A DNA stretch of 64,000 bases from Penicillium oxalicum. Lineage: Eukaryota; Ascomycota; Eurotiomycetes; Eurotiales; Aspergillaceae. Positions 39,237 through 53,200 of the stretch are shown in pieces; within the stretch, counting starts at the first letter, position 1, and each line of letters begins with the position of its first letter. The notes under the pieces are model-generated. The model made no database searches and had not been told where the DNA came from. It worked only from the letters and a program-made list of their open reading frames with translations. Made by a program: the position numbers and the translations under genes. Location of the stretch: contig NC_064657.1 of NCBI RefSeq assembly GCF_001723175.1, forward strand, positions 806,001 to 870,000, written 5' to 3'.

Positions 39237-40068
39237 GGCGCCCTCTATGGTTCCACACAGACCCCAACGACGTGGAGAGGCGACAAAAGCCAATGACTGG
39301 GGTTGCCCAGAATGAGGCTCTTTGGAATGGGGGATGTCGGACAAAGGTCAGACGACAGCTGTGTCTTCCAAAAAGCCCAGGACGCGTGGGGAAATGCACC
39401 TCAATACCAATCCGCTCAGGCCAAGCGGGGATCTTTGGAGAGAGCGTGCTTTGATGATGAGCGGGTTGGATGAAACAACTGGGGTCGACCTTGGAGGCTC
39501 TAAGGGAGCGGCTGCATTTCTGGAGGAGACGTCAGTCAGGCCGCCCGCTACCCGCTGGGGGCACTTGGAAAGCGCCGACGGTGTCAACATATCTCCATTC
39601 GTGGTCATGTTGCCGAGCATATGGTCAATCTTCAAACAATTACTTGTTTGGATCAAAATCGTCTCGAGAGAGTGATGGAACAGGACGTTGAGCTCCATTG
39701 CTTTTTTTTTTCCTGCTCGCAATTACGTACTACCAATGGTTAATGGTCCTCTTGGGTTGAATTGTGTCTTCATGTCCCGAGTCAAGTAGTTATAGCTAAC
39801 TCGGTTATTTCATACTCGACTGTTCTAATCACGCACGAGCACAGTGAAATTCTCATGGAGACGAGGGAATGTGACTCGATCAAGTATATGAGCCTCAGGG
39901 AAAAATAAAAATTCAAGTTAATACTCCTGTGTCGGACCTAGGCCGCCCATACTTCGCGTGTCAACACGTGCCTCTCCGTGCCTCATTCACATTCCCCCGG
40001 ATTTCACAGGTGTCTCCTCGTTTCCCTTCCTTCTCTCCCTCTACGGCGATCTCGCAATCAAACCGAGA
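39237..40068. promoter_or_regulatory. Divergent promoter region, chkB / stt4
   Basis: 832 bp between the two start codons. It includes a CACGTG palindrome at 39965-39970 and a pyrimidine-rich leader just before stt4. A 124-codon minus-strand frame at 39348-39722 resembles nothing known to me and is treated as chance. Confidence 0.5.
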
Positions 40069-43000
40069 ATGGATGGGTAAGTCGATTTGGTCCGTAAATT
40101 CGGATGCAAGTCCAAAGAGGCTAGTCTTCTAACGTGAAGTATATCTACCAGTCTCTCGGTCGGCATTCGACGTTCGGCGTTCGAGAAGTTGGCGGCCTTG
40201 GCCATCAAATCCTCGGGCAATGACGAAGCGTCGGACCTCGCACGCCTCACCAGACAAACCCGGCTCGCACGCCAACCAGACGGAAACGCAAATGGAGTGC
40301 TCGCTGAGCAGGCTCCGACATCCCGAGTCCCTATGGTAAGTAGATGACTGCGGACAAGAGGATGCGGGGAAACTTGCGCGCAGACTAATGTTTCAATCTA
40401 TGCATAGGGGCTGCGTGAGTTGGATGTTTTACTTGCGCTGTGCAAAGCCGCCTCATCCGTGACCGACCCTGAGCATGCCAATCGTCTGGCTCTACAATTG
40501 TCCCGTTATTTGCCAGAATCCCCGACCCAACTGTTCCGGCCATCGCCTTTCCTTCACCAGGTTAAACCATCGCCATGGGAGATCCTGTCTCACAGCCTGA
40601 CGAAAGCGCTTTTGGCTTTGGCGACCAAGTTCCCATCTCTGCGAACAGTGGCACTTAACGCGGTCAGCGCATTCGTGAAGAACTGCGCAGATGCAGTGGA
40701 CACAATCACCCCCCTTCAGTATTCGGTGTCGGAGGCAGGAGGAAAAGGCGTGGTACACGAATCCATCGCTGTGCTGTCGATTACAGTGTCACTGGTCGGA
40801 TTTTTGGAAGCTGCTGCCCAGTATGCTGCTATCTGGACTGCTGAAGAAAGGTTACAACTTATCGACAATTTGCGATCTATGGTGTCTGAACCATTCATGA
40901 TTGCCGTGGAAACCGCTTCATCGACTGTGCGCAATGCTGGCCACTCCGATATCCCCATAAAGGATTGGCGGAGATTCTCGAGACGATATGCAAACCAGGG
41001 ACGCCCATTGGGTGCGATGCTCGTCCAAGAAGGGTTCATGCAATTCGTCAAGTCGTGTGCCGTCTCCTTGATTGGACCTTCCAATCTCACTGACGATCAA
41101 TTGTTGGATGAATACATGGCAGGCCTAGGCATTGCCAAGAGTTACGATGAGGGTGAAATTGCCCTGATTGAGCGCGTGACAGACTTGATCGTCGATGAAA
41201 TCAATTTGCTGGAGGACGGCTCGGATTATTTGCAGGTTGGGTCTCCTTCTCAACAACGGTTGGCTTTTTCAGTCAAAAGTCATGCGCTGGTTGGATTCTT
41301 GAACTGTGTCATTCTAGGAGAGGACGCTGCGAACAACGAAATTCTCCTGTCTTGGCTGGAGAATACTATCAGCAATGCACAGCAGATGGCCTGTGACGAG
41401 TTGGCGATGACCACACTCAAGTGCATCGCTATCCTCGCGAGAATGTCTTCCAATGGGGCTACGCTTGGACGTCGCTGTCTTCTTCAGTACCTTGTTCACG
41501 GTCGTGCATCTAAGGGGCCAGTTGTGGCTGTTGCTTCACGCTGTCTTGCACAGATTCTGAGCATTCTGTCTGAAGACTCTGTCATCGCCACATTGTACTC
41601 TTTGGGTAATTCGCTTAGTCCGGGTCCCATGGCCGACCAAGCAGCCCAGGATCATATCCTTATTGACTCTGCTGGACTCACGGGAAATTTGGTGGCTTAT
41701 GCTCACACCGGGGATGCAAGCCAGGCTACCCTTGCTGCCCTGGGCGAGGATGAGACTCTGACAAACCGAAATGTTGTACATGCAATTGTGAACATCGCGG
41801 CAAGCTGTAAGGATGACAAAATCAGTGCTCTTGCTCAGTCGATGCTTCTCCAAAAAGTTGGCAAAATCAACGTTTCTGTTGATGCGCTCATCATTCAGGA
41901 AACTGCAGTGCTTGCTTTGAGCATCGCCCAGCCCGAGTTCCTGTTACTGCTGAAGTTCTACACTCGCATCTACCTCGACGGTCTACACAAGGGCCTGAAC
42001 ATCATCACTGATGCCGTTCAATGTGCTTGGTCATATCTCTCTGTCTCCTTGGAAGAGAAGTCACCCCTTCACAGACTTTATTTGACTCATCTCTTAGAGA
42101 CCATTGTGAACAAGGGTGATATCCCTGATATGGGTGAATCTGAACACCACAAAGATATCGTTTTCGCCTCTGGGGACATCACTCCCCTGCTGAAACCGCT
42201 AGCATTGCTTGCGTCCTCAAGAACTCCCAAGGGAGAAACGAGTCTCCTTACTTTAGGCTATGATGAAGGCATCTGCTCTCTTTTCCGCGATGCCTGGTTC
42301 AACATTGCCATTCATGGAATCACAATCAATTCGAGTGTCTATCACAAACATCTCAAGGAGCTGGGCTTGCTCGCGAGCCATTCCCCGCCGTTGATCGCAG
42401 AGGAGCGTATGGAGTCCCTCGAGAGCGATGTGGAGCTTAACACAGTCCTGCGAAGGGGTACAAGCTCTCACCGACTCCAGGAGCAAAAACGCTCGCTGAT
42501 GGCGGAACTTGTGGGCCGTGAGTCTGATATCAAGCGTCTCGACTATCCCCGCTCTGTGTTCCTCAATGCCGTGCTGCTAGTTGAAACTCTTCGCTCATTA
42601 TCCGGCGACTGTAGCAAGGTCCTGAATTATTTCCGAGACCCGGCTGTGGCAGCGCAGGAGATGGCCACGTGCATGAATGCTGTGGCAGATAAGGTTGTTA
42701 CAAGCTATCTGTCGCGAACACTCTCAGGGGAGTACGATGAGTTCTCGGCACCTTACCTGGCAAACCAGCTGGCCAATTTCCTTACCGCTTGCTGTCATCG
42801 CATTGAGAGGATCCAACATATTGCAACATTGTGCACGGACAAAATCATCCGTGAATGTCCATCCGCCCTGTGTGAAAAGAAATCTCTCTTCGCTCTGCTT
42901 GAAATTCTTACTGTGATGTGGTCGTCCTGCATTCAGGGTGAGCTTGATGAGTTTGAGTGGCAGCCTACCCTAGTGTCACCCATGGGCATTGTCAAAGTCG

Positions 43001-46000
43001 ATTTGCCTGACAACTACGCGCTTCGGAAAGCTACTCTCCACAGATTCCTTGCACGGGCTAAGACATGGGTAACTGCGGTCTTGAATATTGCTCCACTGGA
43101 TGTCAAGGGGCTATTGCAGGTATGCTTTAGTATACATACTTTTCACAATTTTGGAGCTTACGCGAAAATAGACATACCTCTCTGAATACGACGACGATGG
43201 CAGCTACGGGCACATTGCATTGGGCCGTTCATTTGCTTTGGAGATGGGTTCATTGATTCCGCTAAGCGACCCCAGACTTGGTGAGTCGCCCCATGAGCAT
43301 GAGCAGGCAAAAGCATTCACTGTCTCACACGCTTAATAGGGTCTATCGATATACATGAGAGCGAGGCCAATATTGCGTCCGATTTCATGGCACTTTATAC
43401 CGCACGTCAGAAGTATCGCCGGCCAGATGATTCCTCACTTGACCATCAAACTGGTCAGCTTTCTGTAATCAGTGGTTTGTCATCCAACTCTGACCTCCGA
43501 TCACGAATCATGCTAACTTGCGACTTTTTCCTTGTTTTGAAGGTGATCGCGAATTCACCAGCGAATCGGCTGTTAATCTGGAGTATTCCCTTGCTCGAAT
43601 ATACGGTAAGAGCATGAAAGGTGACACTGTTCCTCTTGTGGAAGTAAGACATGCGCTGCGACAGGCTGCCCGTATAATTTGCAGTAGCATCAGTCCTCGA
43701 CTGTCTATTGTCCACTACCTAGTCGCATTACCCTTTCAGATGTTCAGCAAGGAAACGATGAAGCTGGGAGTATCCCTGTGGCTTGGGGTGATTCATGAAA
43801 ATCCCAGCGTCGAGCCTCGAATCCTAGCTCACGTAGTTGAGGCATGGGATAAAAGCATTCAGCGACGACAGGGCTTGTTCGATCCGACTTTCGAGTAAGT
43901 CAGGAGCCCCTCTGCCATGTCCCAAGAATGACTTATTCACCTCTTGACCTAGGTATCTGGACCCACTTCAGACAAAGATTGAGCTGCTGCCATCCGACAA
44001 AGCAGCCATGCTGAGAAAACAGCAAATCGCGCAAGACACCCTCTCGCCACATCTACGCGTGCTCCAGTTCTTCGAGAGTCATTTCAGCGCTGTCCGATTG
44101 GGCAATCTTCAGGACCATCAACTGTTCTGTCGTATGATTAGCAACACTCTCGTTGCTCTGACTAAGACAACGGGTCATCCTCTTGCTCGAGAAATTCATT
44201 TCCGCCTTGTCCTGTTCGGCTTGCGCATCTTGCAAAACATGACTCCGCGGAACAGCACAGCTTCCTGGAAGTTGAAAGACCAGATCTTGTCCGCTGCGTT
44301 GAGTTGGTTCAAGCACGCACCAAGGTAAGTGCCATTCATGTCAAAATTAGACAAGTGGGCGCTCATGTCTTCTCAGATGGTCATTTGGCGGCAATCGTTT
44401 GCAGATCAAAGCTGAGGACAAGGTCCTCGGAGATGTTGTCTCTGCTCTGCGAACTACCGCGGACATTGCCACCCATGCACAAGGACCTCACAAGCCATTG
44501 CAGCCTAAGCAAGATCTTACACAGTTGTTGATCGAGAACGAGCGCATGCGTCTTCGAGTGTGGTTGTTCCCGTTGGAGCCCGAGCGAAAGCATCACATTC
44601 CTTCCATTGGTGGAAAGAGTTCGTCCTCCGACGTAAGTTACTGTGCATCCAATTTTCCCTACTTTCAACTTGGAGAGGTGATAAGTAGCTAATCCGAGTC
44701 CCACAGGCCATCGCAGCCTACCTACGTCTTGCGTGGGCTGAGAATCCTGGCCTCGCGATTCAGCTCGCGGCGCGATTCCCATCAATTAAGATCCAGTCGG
44801 AAATCCGGGCCTTAATCCTAAACGCCCCCGAGAAAGCACTCGGTGAGCCAGCGGCTCTTGAGATCATGTTCGAATCGTCGCTGCAGCCCGACATCAATTC
44901 CCAACTAAAGGCAAGCTTAATAATAGACCATGGAGCTTGTTTTGTCGACTGACTGTTGTTTAGTATTTGCTTTACTGGGCACCCGTCAACCCAACCGAAG
45001 CTTTGACCTATTTCCTTCCGGCCTATGGAAATCACCCATTCATTCTCCAGTATGCTATGCGAGCCTTGGAGAGCCACTCCATGGACGTTCGCTTCTATAT
45101 TGTGGCGCAGCTTGTCCAGGCCCTCAGATACGACGCCCTAGGCTACGTGGAGCGCTATACCCTTGAGACAGCGAAGCAATCTCAGCTTTTCGCTCACCAA
45201 GTAATTTGGAACATGAAGGCAAATTCATACAAGGATGAAGATTCGCAAGTGGTAAGCAAAGTCCCCCTGGCAGCTTCGGACTGCAAACTAACATGAGAAC
45301 CTTCTAGCCCGACCCAATTAAGCCAACTCTGGACCGCTTCCTCGACTCTTTGGTTGGCAGCTTCACGGCAGAAGAGCGCGATTTCTACGATAGGGAATTC
45401 TCGTTCTTCAACGAGGTCACCGACGTGTCCGGTAAACTACGCCCGTACATCAAGCGGAGCAAACCTGAGAAAAAGGAGAAGATCGAAGAAGAACTACGGA
45501 AGATCAAGGTCGAGGTTGGTGTTTACTTACCGAGCAATCCTGACGGCGTGGTTGTTGGTATCGACCGAAAATCCGGCAAGCCCTTGCAAAGTCACGCCAA
45601 AGCTCCTTATATGGCGACTTTCCGGATTCAGAAAACTCGCCCTCGCCTGGCAGGTAAATGTGATACGGCTACGGCTGGCGCCAATGGCGGCGATGACCGT
45701 CAGCTCGCAAGCCGTTCAGGTGAGCCCGACCTCGAGACTTACGAAGTGTGGCAATCGGCAATTTTCAAGGTCGGCGATGATTGTCGACAAGACATGCTTG
45801 CCCTGCAGATGATTGCAGCGTTCCGCAGCATCTTCTCCAATGTCGGGTTGGATGTATGGGTGTTCCCTTACCGGGTCACGTCTACCGCTCCAGGCTGTGG
45901 TGTGATTGACGTCTTGCCCAACTCCATATCCCGAGACATGCTTGGTCGAGAAGCCGTGAATGGTCTCTATGATTACTTCGTCACCAAATATGGAGGTGAA

Positions 46001-46594
46001 GACTCGATCCGATTCCAGGAAGCCCGTACCAACTTTGTCAAGAGTATGGCTGCGTACTCTGTGATCTCATACCTGCTTCAATTTAAGGATCGACACAACG
46101 GCAATATCATGATCGACGATGCGGGTCACATCATCCACATTGACTTCGGATTCTGCTTCGACATTGCGCCCGGTGGTGTGCGGTTCGAGCGTGCGCCTTT
46201 CAAACTGACTTCGGAGATGGTGGCGGTTATGAGTGGAACGCACAATCCAGCGCACCATGCTGGTGGAGGTGGAATCAGTCTCCCTGGCAGCAACTCACAC
46301 AACCCAACAACCACCCAGCCGTACCGGTGGTTTGAGTCCCTCGTGGTGAAGGCATTCCTGGCATCTCGCCCCTACTGCACCAAGCTCGCGCACATCGTGA
46401 CACTGATGCTGGACAGCGGACTTCCGTGCTTCAAGCCCGAAACTCTGAAGAATTTCCGCGATCGATTCGTTCTGGAAAAGAGCGAACGTGATGCCGCCGA
46501 ATATATGCGTGAGTTGACTCGCAAGTCATACATGAGTGTTTCAACCAAGGGATATGACCAGTTCCAGCTCATGACCAACGGTATCCCGTACTAA
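40069..46594 (+). CDS. stt4: Phosphatidylinositol 4-kinase Stt4 (PI4K type III alpha)
   Basis: Makes PI4P at the plasma membrane, upstream of PI(4,5)P2 and cell-wall signalling. Exons are 40069-40076, 40152-40335, 40408-43119, 43172-43280, 43340-43453, 43543-43894, 43953-44324, 44377-44632, 44707-44910, 44964-45251 and 45308-46594; 1961 residues with all phases closing. A long helical solenoid fills the N-terminal 1300 residues. The PIK helical domain includes YLLYWAPVNPTEALTYFLPA and HPFILQYAMRALESH. The C-terminal kinase has QDMLALQMIAAF, catalytic DRHNGNIMID and HIDFGFCFDIAPGG, ending NGIPY. The first coding exon has eight bases. The intron 44911-44963 starts with GC (CTAAAG/GCAAGC) and ends TTTAG; the flanking protein QLKYLLYW is conserved, so GC-AG splicing is required. 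Confidence 0.95.
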
Positions 46595-47011
46595 TTGGCA
46601 ATGTCGTGACGCTGTCCACAATATTCGTGCACCCTGATTGCCACGCCGAGATTCCTGCGACGACTGGTCTACTTTGCAGGAGTCGATAATACCTCTATAT
46701 GTTTCTTCTTCGATTACCGACGTTACAAGTTTAATCAATATGGTCGTTGCTGAATCTGGACGCTATGTCCAAGTTACATGTCATCGTGTACTTGGATAGG
46801 AGCTTTAACTATACTAGCCTTCAGGCTAATAGACACCATAGAGCGTATGACTTTGGGGTTGGATGGCCGAACCTGCCAAGCGACTCAACGCCTCGCGCAA
46901 AATCCTCCTTCTGCAGTGGAGTAGTAGCTTTGCAGCACGCTAGTGAAAAGCGCCCAAACAGATGTCACAGAGCGCTATTTCAATTCAGTAAATACATGTC
47001 AACAATATAAT
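46595..47011. other. Convergent 3' intergenic region
   Basis: 417 bp between the stop codons of stt4 and rad7. Both 3' ends lie here; no other feature was seen. Confidence 0.6.
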
Positions 47012-49181
47012 CTATACCAGCTCTTTCTGCGTGATCCCATCAATGGTCAACCTGGCTCCCACCGTCCCAATCACCGCAACACCCCGGGGGATCTTGATAT
47101 CACGAATCTTAAAGCAGCCAAAAACCACCAGGCGGGTCAAAGCCGGACAACATCTGAAGATGCACTGGGCGAGGTAATCATCCACCACGCCATTAAAGGC
47201 AATATCTAGATACTTCAGTTCCGGATATCTTTTGTGTTCGGCGAAGACCTCCTCGTATGCCTTGTACGAGATATGTCGACATGAAGCGACATTTAGCGTC
47301 CTCAGCTTGCTACCAGAATGCACCATCAACTCGATGAAGCCATTTGAGGCCAAACCAATAGGATCAGGTGGACCGCCTGGGTTTGCCGTATCCACGTCTC
47401 GCACACGGTGGAAGTCCGCAAAGGTCAGAGGCGGGTTCGACCAGTCGCGGAAAAGGGTGGCGAGGGCTTGATCGCTGATTTCAGCGTTAATAGCGAGCCG
47501 GAGTTTATTCAAGTGCCGACAATTCTCGCGAATGAGCTGAATCAGCTTGTCGTCTGCATAGTAAAACTCTTCCAATGATAGAGAGCGTAGATTGGACCCA
47601 AGTTCCTTGACGATCTGAAGGAGAGGCTCAGCAGAGGTTTCCTGACTGATGTGTAAAGAGAGATGCTCCAGTGTTTTGATGGTTGAGATGGCTTCCAGCG
47701 CCTTGTCGCCAATCTTATTGAGATGTTTGAACTTGAGCCGTTGCAACTGGGTGCAGTGCCTGGCCATAACTTCAACAGTCTCATCGTCAAAGGCGGAATC
47801 CAAGTTCCATAATTTCAAACTGCGGAAGCGTGGACCCAAGCGGATAAATAGTCGTCGCCATACTTCATCCGTGACGAGGTTTGGAGAGTCGAGGTGTAGA
47901 TGTTCGATAGGCACGTCGCGCTCCATCATGTATTCAAAGATTCGGTCTTTCATGGGAGTGACAAATCGCAGATTGAGCTTGTTCAGATTGGGCATGAGAG
48001 CGAGGATTTTGTGGTAATCGTCCGTATCCAGTTCTATGCGCTCGTTAGTAAAGAGGTTTTCTATTGATAAACAAGCTGCGGATAATCTCACTAGCACAGT
48101 CGTAGATATTAATTTCTCTGTTTTGTGGGCGGATGAACAAATCCAACGTCGTGGAAGTAATCGCCCGCCTGCGGGCGAGAATTTGGCTGAGTCGATGCAT
48201 CACTGGCGGAGGAAGATCGCCAAACTCTTCCACGTCGGCGATATTCTCTGCCACTTTCTGCAGAGGTCAGCACCAGAGATTCAAGCTTCTTCAAGAAAGA
48301 AAAACGATAATAATCAGAACGACGAAAAGCTCCCGATGGTCGTACCTTGATGCATGTCTCGAGTAAACTTTGGGTGCCCTGAGAGGCCAGTCCGTCCAAC
48401 AGAGCGCTCTGATTCTGGCGACGACCAATTCCTGCACTACGCTTCTTCGGCGCAGCCTTCTTCTCACCACCGGCATGTTTCTTAGAGCAGTCGGCGCACA
48501 AGAGGCCGCCGGCGGGGCCTGTCTTACTATATGGCGTCACGGTGAAACGTTTACCACAGATCTCACAGTTTTCCAGCTGGCCAGGCAACGGCCGCTGTTT
48601 CTCCCTCACCATCTCATCTGCTAAGAGATCATCGTCACCGTCAGGTTCTCCGGTTCTTCGAGCCTTGCGACGAGCGAAATCTTTGGTTTTCTTGATCCTC
48701 TCGATGGCTTGTTGTCGTTTGCGCTTCTTGGCTTTGTCCTCTGGCGATTCAGCTTCTGGGGTGGGCTCTGCTGATGGCTCTTCCATTTCCACATCGTTCT
48801 CCTCCTCTCCCTCCGGTACCTCCGGAGACTCTCCAGTCCCCTCGCGCGCGGCCTGGGCCATCCTTCGATCGTAGTCATCGCGAATCTGCGCCGCAGAAAT
48901 ATTGTTTGACTTTGTCAAGAGAATGTCAGCAATGTGGTCCCCAGGCAAGATGAATAAAACTAAAATGAAGCCAGGCACATACAGCAAGGAAATCAGTCAA
49001 GGCAGACCGCCTGTGAATTCAGACATCAGTACGTTATTACTTCGTCGCCGGACATTGCAGGTGTAATGAGGTCATACGGGCCGCGGATATTACTCGCTTG
49101 TCTTCGGCTTGCCCTGTGACTAGAATCAGCATCGCTTCGCGGACTGTCTCGTCTCACACATATAGACCAGTACACATACAT
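47012..49181 (-). CDS. rad7: Global-genome NER protein Rad7
   Basis: Partner of Rad16 in damage recognition in non-transcribed DNA; in yeast also part of a cullin ubiquitin ligase. Proposed exons are 49181-49180 (AT), 49113-49078, 49010-48983, 48909-48346, 48257-48092 and 48033-47012; 605 residues, phases closing. The N-terminus reads MASRRQASNIRGPRSALTDF, in line with the RGP-SALTDFLA motif I expect from this family. An acidic/basic region follows, then a zinc-binding segment CEICGKRF plus LLCADCSKKH, and a leucine-rich-repeat half (HRLSQILARRRAIT, LALMPNLNKLNLRF, TLEHLSLHIS, LRTLNVASCRHIS). The start codon is split by a 66-nt intron (GTATGT..CACAG). That intron has no in-frame stop, so its retention would give a 22-residue insert after Met. 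Exons 1-3 are less certain than the rest. Confidence 0.88.
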
Positions 49182-50264
49182 ATTGAATCGCTATACACTC
49201 AACTCAAAAAGAAAGAGTACCGCAGTTTGGCCGCAAGAGACAAGGTTGACTGTGGCGATCAGAGTCGAGAGCAGGTCACGGGACCGTGATGATTTCGCGT
49301 TGCACTTTACGCGCCGATCGGCGGGACGAGGCTCTTATCGGGCGCCTCGCAGTTGGAACTTGGCGATATGTTTGAAGAGTCCGAACTTCTGAAAGCCTTG
49401 TCGGATCAAAGCCAGGCGGCAATTGATCGGAGCAATTGACTTCCGAGGAAGATGAATGGATTGAAGAGATCCACGACCCAGATAAAAAACACAGGATCGC
49501 TCCAATCGGGAGATAAAGCTGATCCAACGAAGAAGCAAAAGAGGATCTCAAGTGGCGAACTTCCCCTTGCGATCGCTGGCCGTGTTCGTCATTGGCGGGA
49601 TCTCACTAGATGTCCAAAGAACGAGAACCCCAGAAGCCGCCTCTCGAAGGGAAAATGCTGAAGAGTGGCCGGTGGAATGAGGCGAATGTGATAGATCGAG
49701 AGAAGAGGAAAATTTCTCCCACACATCGAGATGGATTGTAGTCGCTCCCAGTCATGTGCTTTGGAACTTTAATGATCGAGGCAACTGTCACTCTCCGATA
49801 AGCAAATTGACTCCATCAGCAGCAAGTCGCGCTAATCTTACCTTTGGCAACTTCGACCCTCGACGCCTTCCTCCCATAGTCCCACGCTCCTTCTTCTCTG
49901 CCATCTCATCTTTCTTTCCATCTGATCATTCTTTTGGCATTTGATTCATTCATTTTATCTGGTCCTCGGCAGCTTTGTTATTCTCCGATTCGTGAAAGGA
50001 CCCTCCCGCTTGGTGCCGTCAGAGACCTGCCGATAAGAAAGAATCGTAAGTGCAGGCACCTGCAGATGCCGTTCGAATGCGCGATTCGGCTTCATCATCA
50101 TCGTTGACCATTGCACGCCGAGCCCCTTGAACGGCGGGTGCTGACGACAGCAGAAGGAATACGAATTAGACTATTCAATCCATTCGGCCGAGTCTCTATT
50201 GATCGACTTTGTCCATTTTCGCCGTTCATCCCATCTTCGCAACCTTTGAACTCCATCACCGATC
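49182..50264. promoter_or_regulatory. Divergent promoter region, rad7 / rad16
   Basis: 1083 bp between the two start codons of functional partners. CGATAAG GATA-type sites occur at 49797-49803 and 50031-50037. No damage-response element was identified by eye. Confidence 0.5.
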
Positions 50265-53200
50265 ATGCCCGTGAGAAGAAGATCTCAAGCCGCTGTAGTC
50301 CCGGACTCAGAGGACGATAACCTTCTCAGCGGCACTTCAGTCAGAAATGTCTCGCCGCCGCGACGGACTAATCCTCGGCGCAAAACACCACGTTCCAGGA
50401 TCAGCACCGCCCGCGTCATCGACGACTCCGACGATGATGAGCTTGCATCATTAGCCATGGATACCCCCCACACCCGTACCCCCCAAACGGCTCAGAATCT
50501 GGCCGTCAAGGTGGTGATTCCCTCACAAAAGGATGCATCCCCGAGCGACTCAAGCGCTTCATCAGGGAATCCATCTGGCGAAGGCAACACAGCATATAGT
50601 ACGCCGGCGACTAGCGTTGGAACGCCTGCAGAGTCTAGCGTCAAGCGCACGCTCGGTCGTGTCAATGCATCAGATCGTGCCCAGCGTCTGCGCGCGAGTA
50701 GCACCGCCGCGAGACGAACGTCGCTGCGAAATCAGCGCGGAACGAAGCGATCTGCTGACGATGCCGAGCTAGCCCAGGAAGGTGATCTCAACCCAAAGAT
50801 GTCGGATGCAGCAATGGCCCATGCTTTGCAGATGGAGGAATATGAAAAGCAGCCGTTGCCCAAGAAGCGAAAGGCCGATGCCCCTGAGCAACGTCGAGCT
50901 TACTCACATACTCACCCAAGCATTGTTGATATTTCGAGCGAGAGCGGCTCATCTCTTTCGGACTCTATGGATGAGATGTTTGACTCTATGGATGACCTTG
51001 ACTCGACCTTCGATTCCGAGTCTGAGGGAGAGTGGATCACTATCCAAACACTGCAGGAGTCAAAGAGAAACCGCAAGTCGAAGGGCAGAGACGCTGAAGA
51101 CTTGGAGTCGACTAACCTGTCCGAAGATGAGCTTATTTCTATGGGTTTGAGCTGGGAAGAGCAGCGTAAAGCTCGTCGAGTAAGTTTTGACTCTTGCCAC
51201 GGGCACTTCTTGGAAGCGAGGAACTCACCACTGTTATCATTTAGGCCAAGGCCGATCGAAAGAAATTAGAGAAAAAGCATCCGGCCATTGTGACTATGTG
51301 GGAGACGCTCAAGGCAACCCCCATCATCACGCCAAAGCCTGCACTCCAGCCGGAGTCCATCACGCGCAAGTTGAAGCCTTTCCAGTTGGAAGGTTTGAAT
51401 TGGATGCTGGAACAGGAGAAGACGCAGTATCGGGGAGGCCTTCTCGGTGATGAAATGGGAATGGGAAAAACCATTCAGGCTGTGTCCCTGATCATGTCTG
51501 ATTTCCCTCAGCGAGAGCCAACTTTGGTCCTCGTGCCACCGGTTGCTCTAATGCAATGGGTTTCTGAGATCAAGGTTCGTTTTTGCTGCTGAGTGGAAAA
51601 ATATGGGGGGTTGACGCTGAATATCATTCTACAGGAGTACACCAATGGCAAGCTGAAGGTTTGCGTATATCACAACGCGGATCCCAAGGTCAAGAAGCTG
51701 TCTCAAGCTGATCTTCGGAAGTTCGACGTTATCATGATTTCCTGTGAGTCGACGAGCCTCATGATGGGCGATGAGCGCAAGCTACTTAGGGGAGCATGCT
51801 GACATGACCATGTAGACTCGAGTCTCGAGTCAATTTACCGAAAACAAGAAAAGGGTTGGACGCGTGGCAATGGAACCGTCAAGGAAGATAGTGAGTCCGC
51901 ATTTCTGCGATTTCTCATCTCGACCCATATTCACCTCCGTCTAGGCTTGATCCATTCAATCCATTACCACCGCCTCATCCTTGATGAAGCGCATAGTATC
52001 AAGGTACTTACTTGCTCTTGTCTCGTCTTGATTAACTTGGAATATTCAATATTGACAAAGCTTCAGCAACGCACAACTGGAGTCGCGAAAGCTTGTTTTG
52101 CTTTAAAGGCTTCCTACAAGTGGTGCCTGTCTGGTACGCCCGTTCAAAACAGAATTGGAGAATTTTTTTCTCTCCTGCGGTTCTTGCAGGTCAAGCCCTT
52201 CGCTTGCTATTTCTGCAAGCAGTGCCCTTGCGAACAGCTACAGTGGTCTGCGAACAAACAGGGTCGATGCAATGAGTGCGGACATACGTACGTGAATTTT
52301 GTCCGCGCGGCGAAGAAGAGAGTAACTTAAGAAGTTCGAAGCTCACTAATCTCTAGGGGCTTTAACCACATCTCGATCTTTAATAAGGAAATTCTCAATC
52401 CGAGTGAGTTCACGATCTTCGAATGTCATTCGTCGCGCCAGTCGCACGAGTGCTGATTTTCTTCCCAGTTACCGAGGGTCGGACTGCCGAGGAGCGCAAG
52501 GAAGGCCTAGCCAAGCTGCGCCTGATCACCGATCACATTATGCTTCGACGGATGAAGGAAGAGCACACTTCGTCTATGGAACTCCCGCCTAAGAGGTACG
52601 TCGAGTCGCTACTGAACCTCTGCTGATTTTGGGACACTTGATGTGTTAACGCAAGCTTCTCTTTATAGAATTACCATCCATAATGAGTTCTTTGGAGAGA
52701 TCGAACACGACTTTTCTCGCAGTATTATGACCAATTCTTCGCGGCAGTTTGACACCTATGTTAGTCGTGGTGTCATGTTGAACAACTACGCAAACATTTT
52801 CGGTCTTATCATGCAAATGCGACAGGTGGCAAACCATCCTGACTTGATCCTCAAGAAACACGTGCAGCCCGGATTCAATGTTTTGGTCTGCCGTGTTTGC
52901 GACGAGCCTGCCGAAGATGCCATTCGGTCGCGTTGCCGACACGAGTTCTGCCGCAAGTGCGCTAAGGATTATATCCAGTCATTTGATGACGCCTCCACGG
53001 TGGACTGCCCGCAGTGCCACATCTCCCTCTCCATCGATCTGGAGCAGCCCACTATTGAGCAGTCTGACGAGTCGATGAAGAAGAATTCGATCATCAATCG
53101 AATTCGGATGGACGACTGGACATCTTCGACTAAAATTGAGACTCTGCTCTACGAACTATACCAGCAGCGCACGAAGAGTCACACCCCCAAGTCCATTATC

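Noticed and set aside
39348..39722. 124-codon minus-strand frame in the chkB/stt4 promoter
   Set aside because: No known family; lies in the middle of a divergent promoter.
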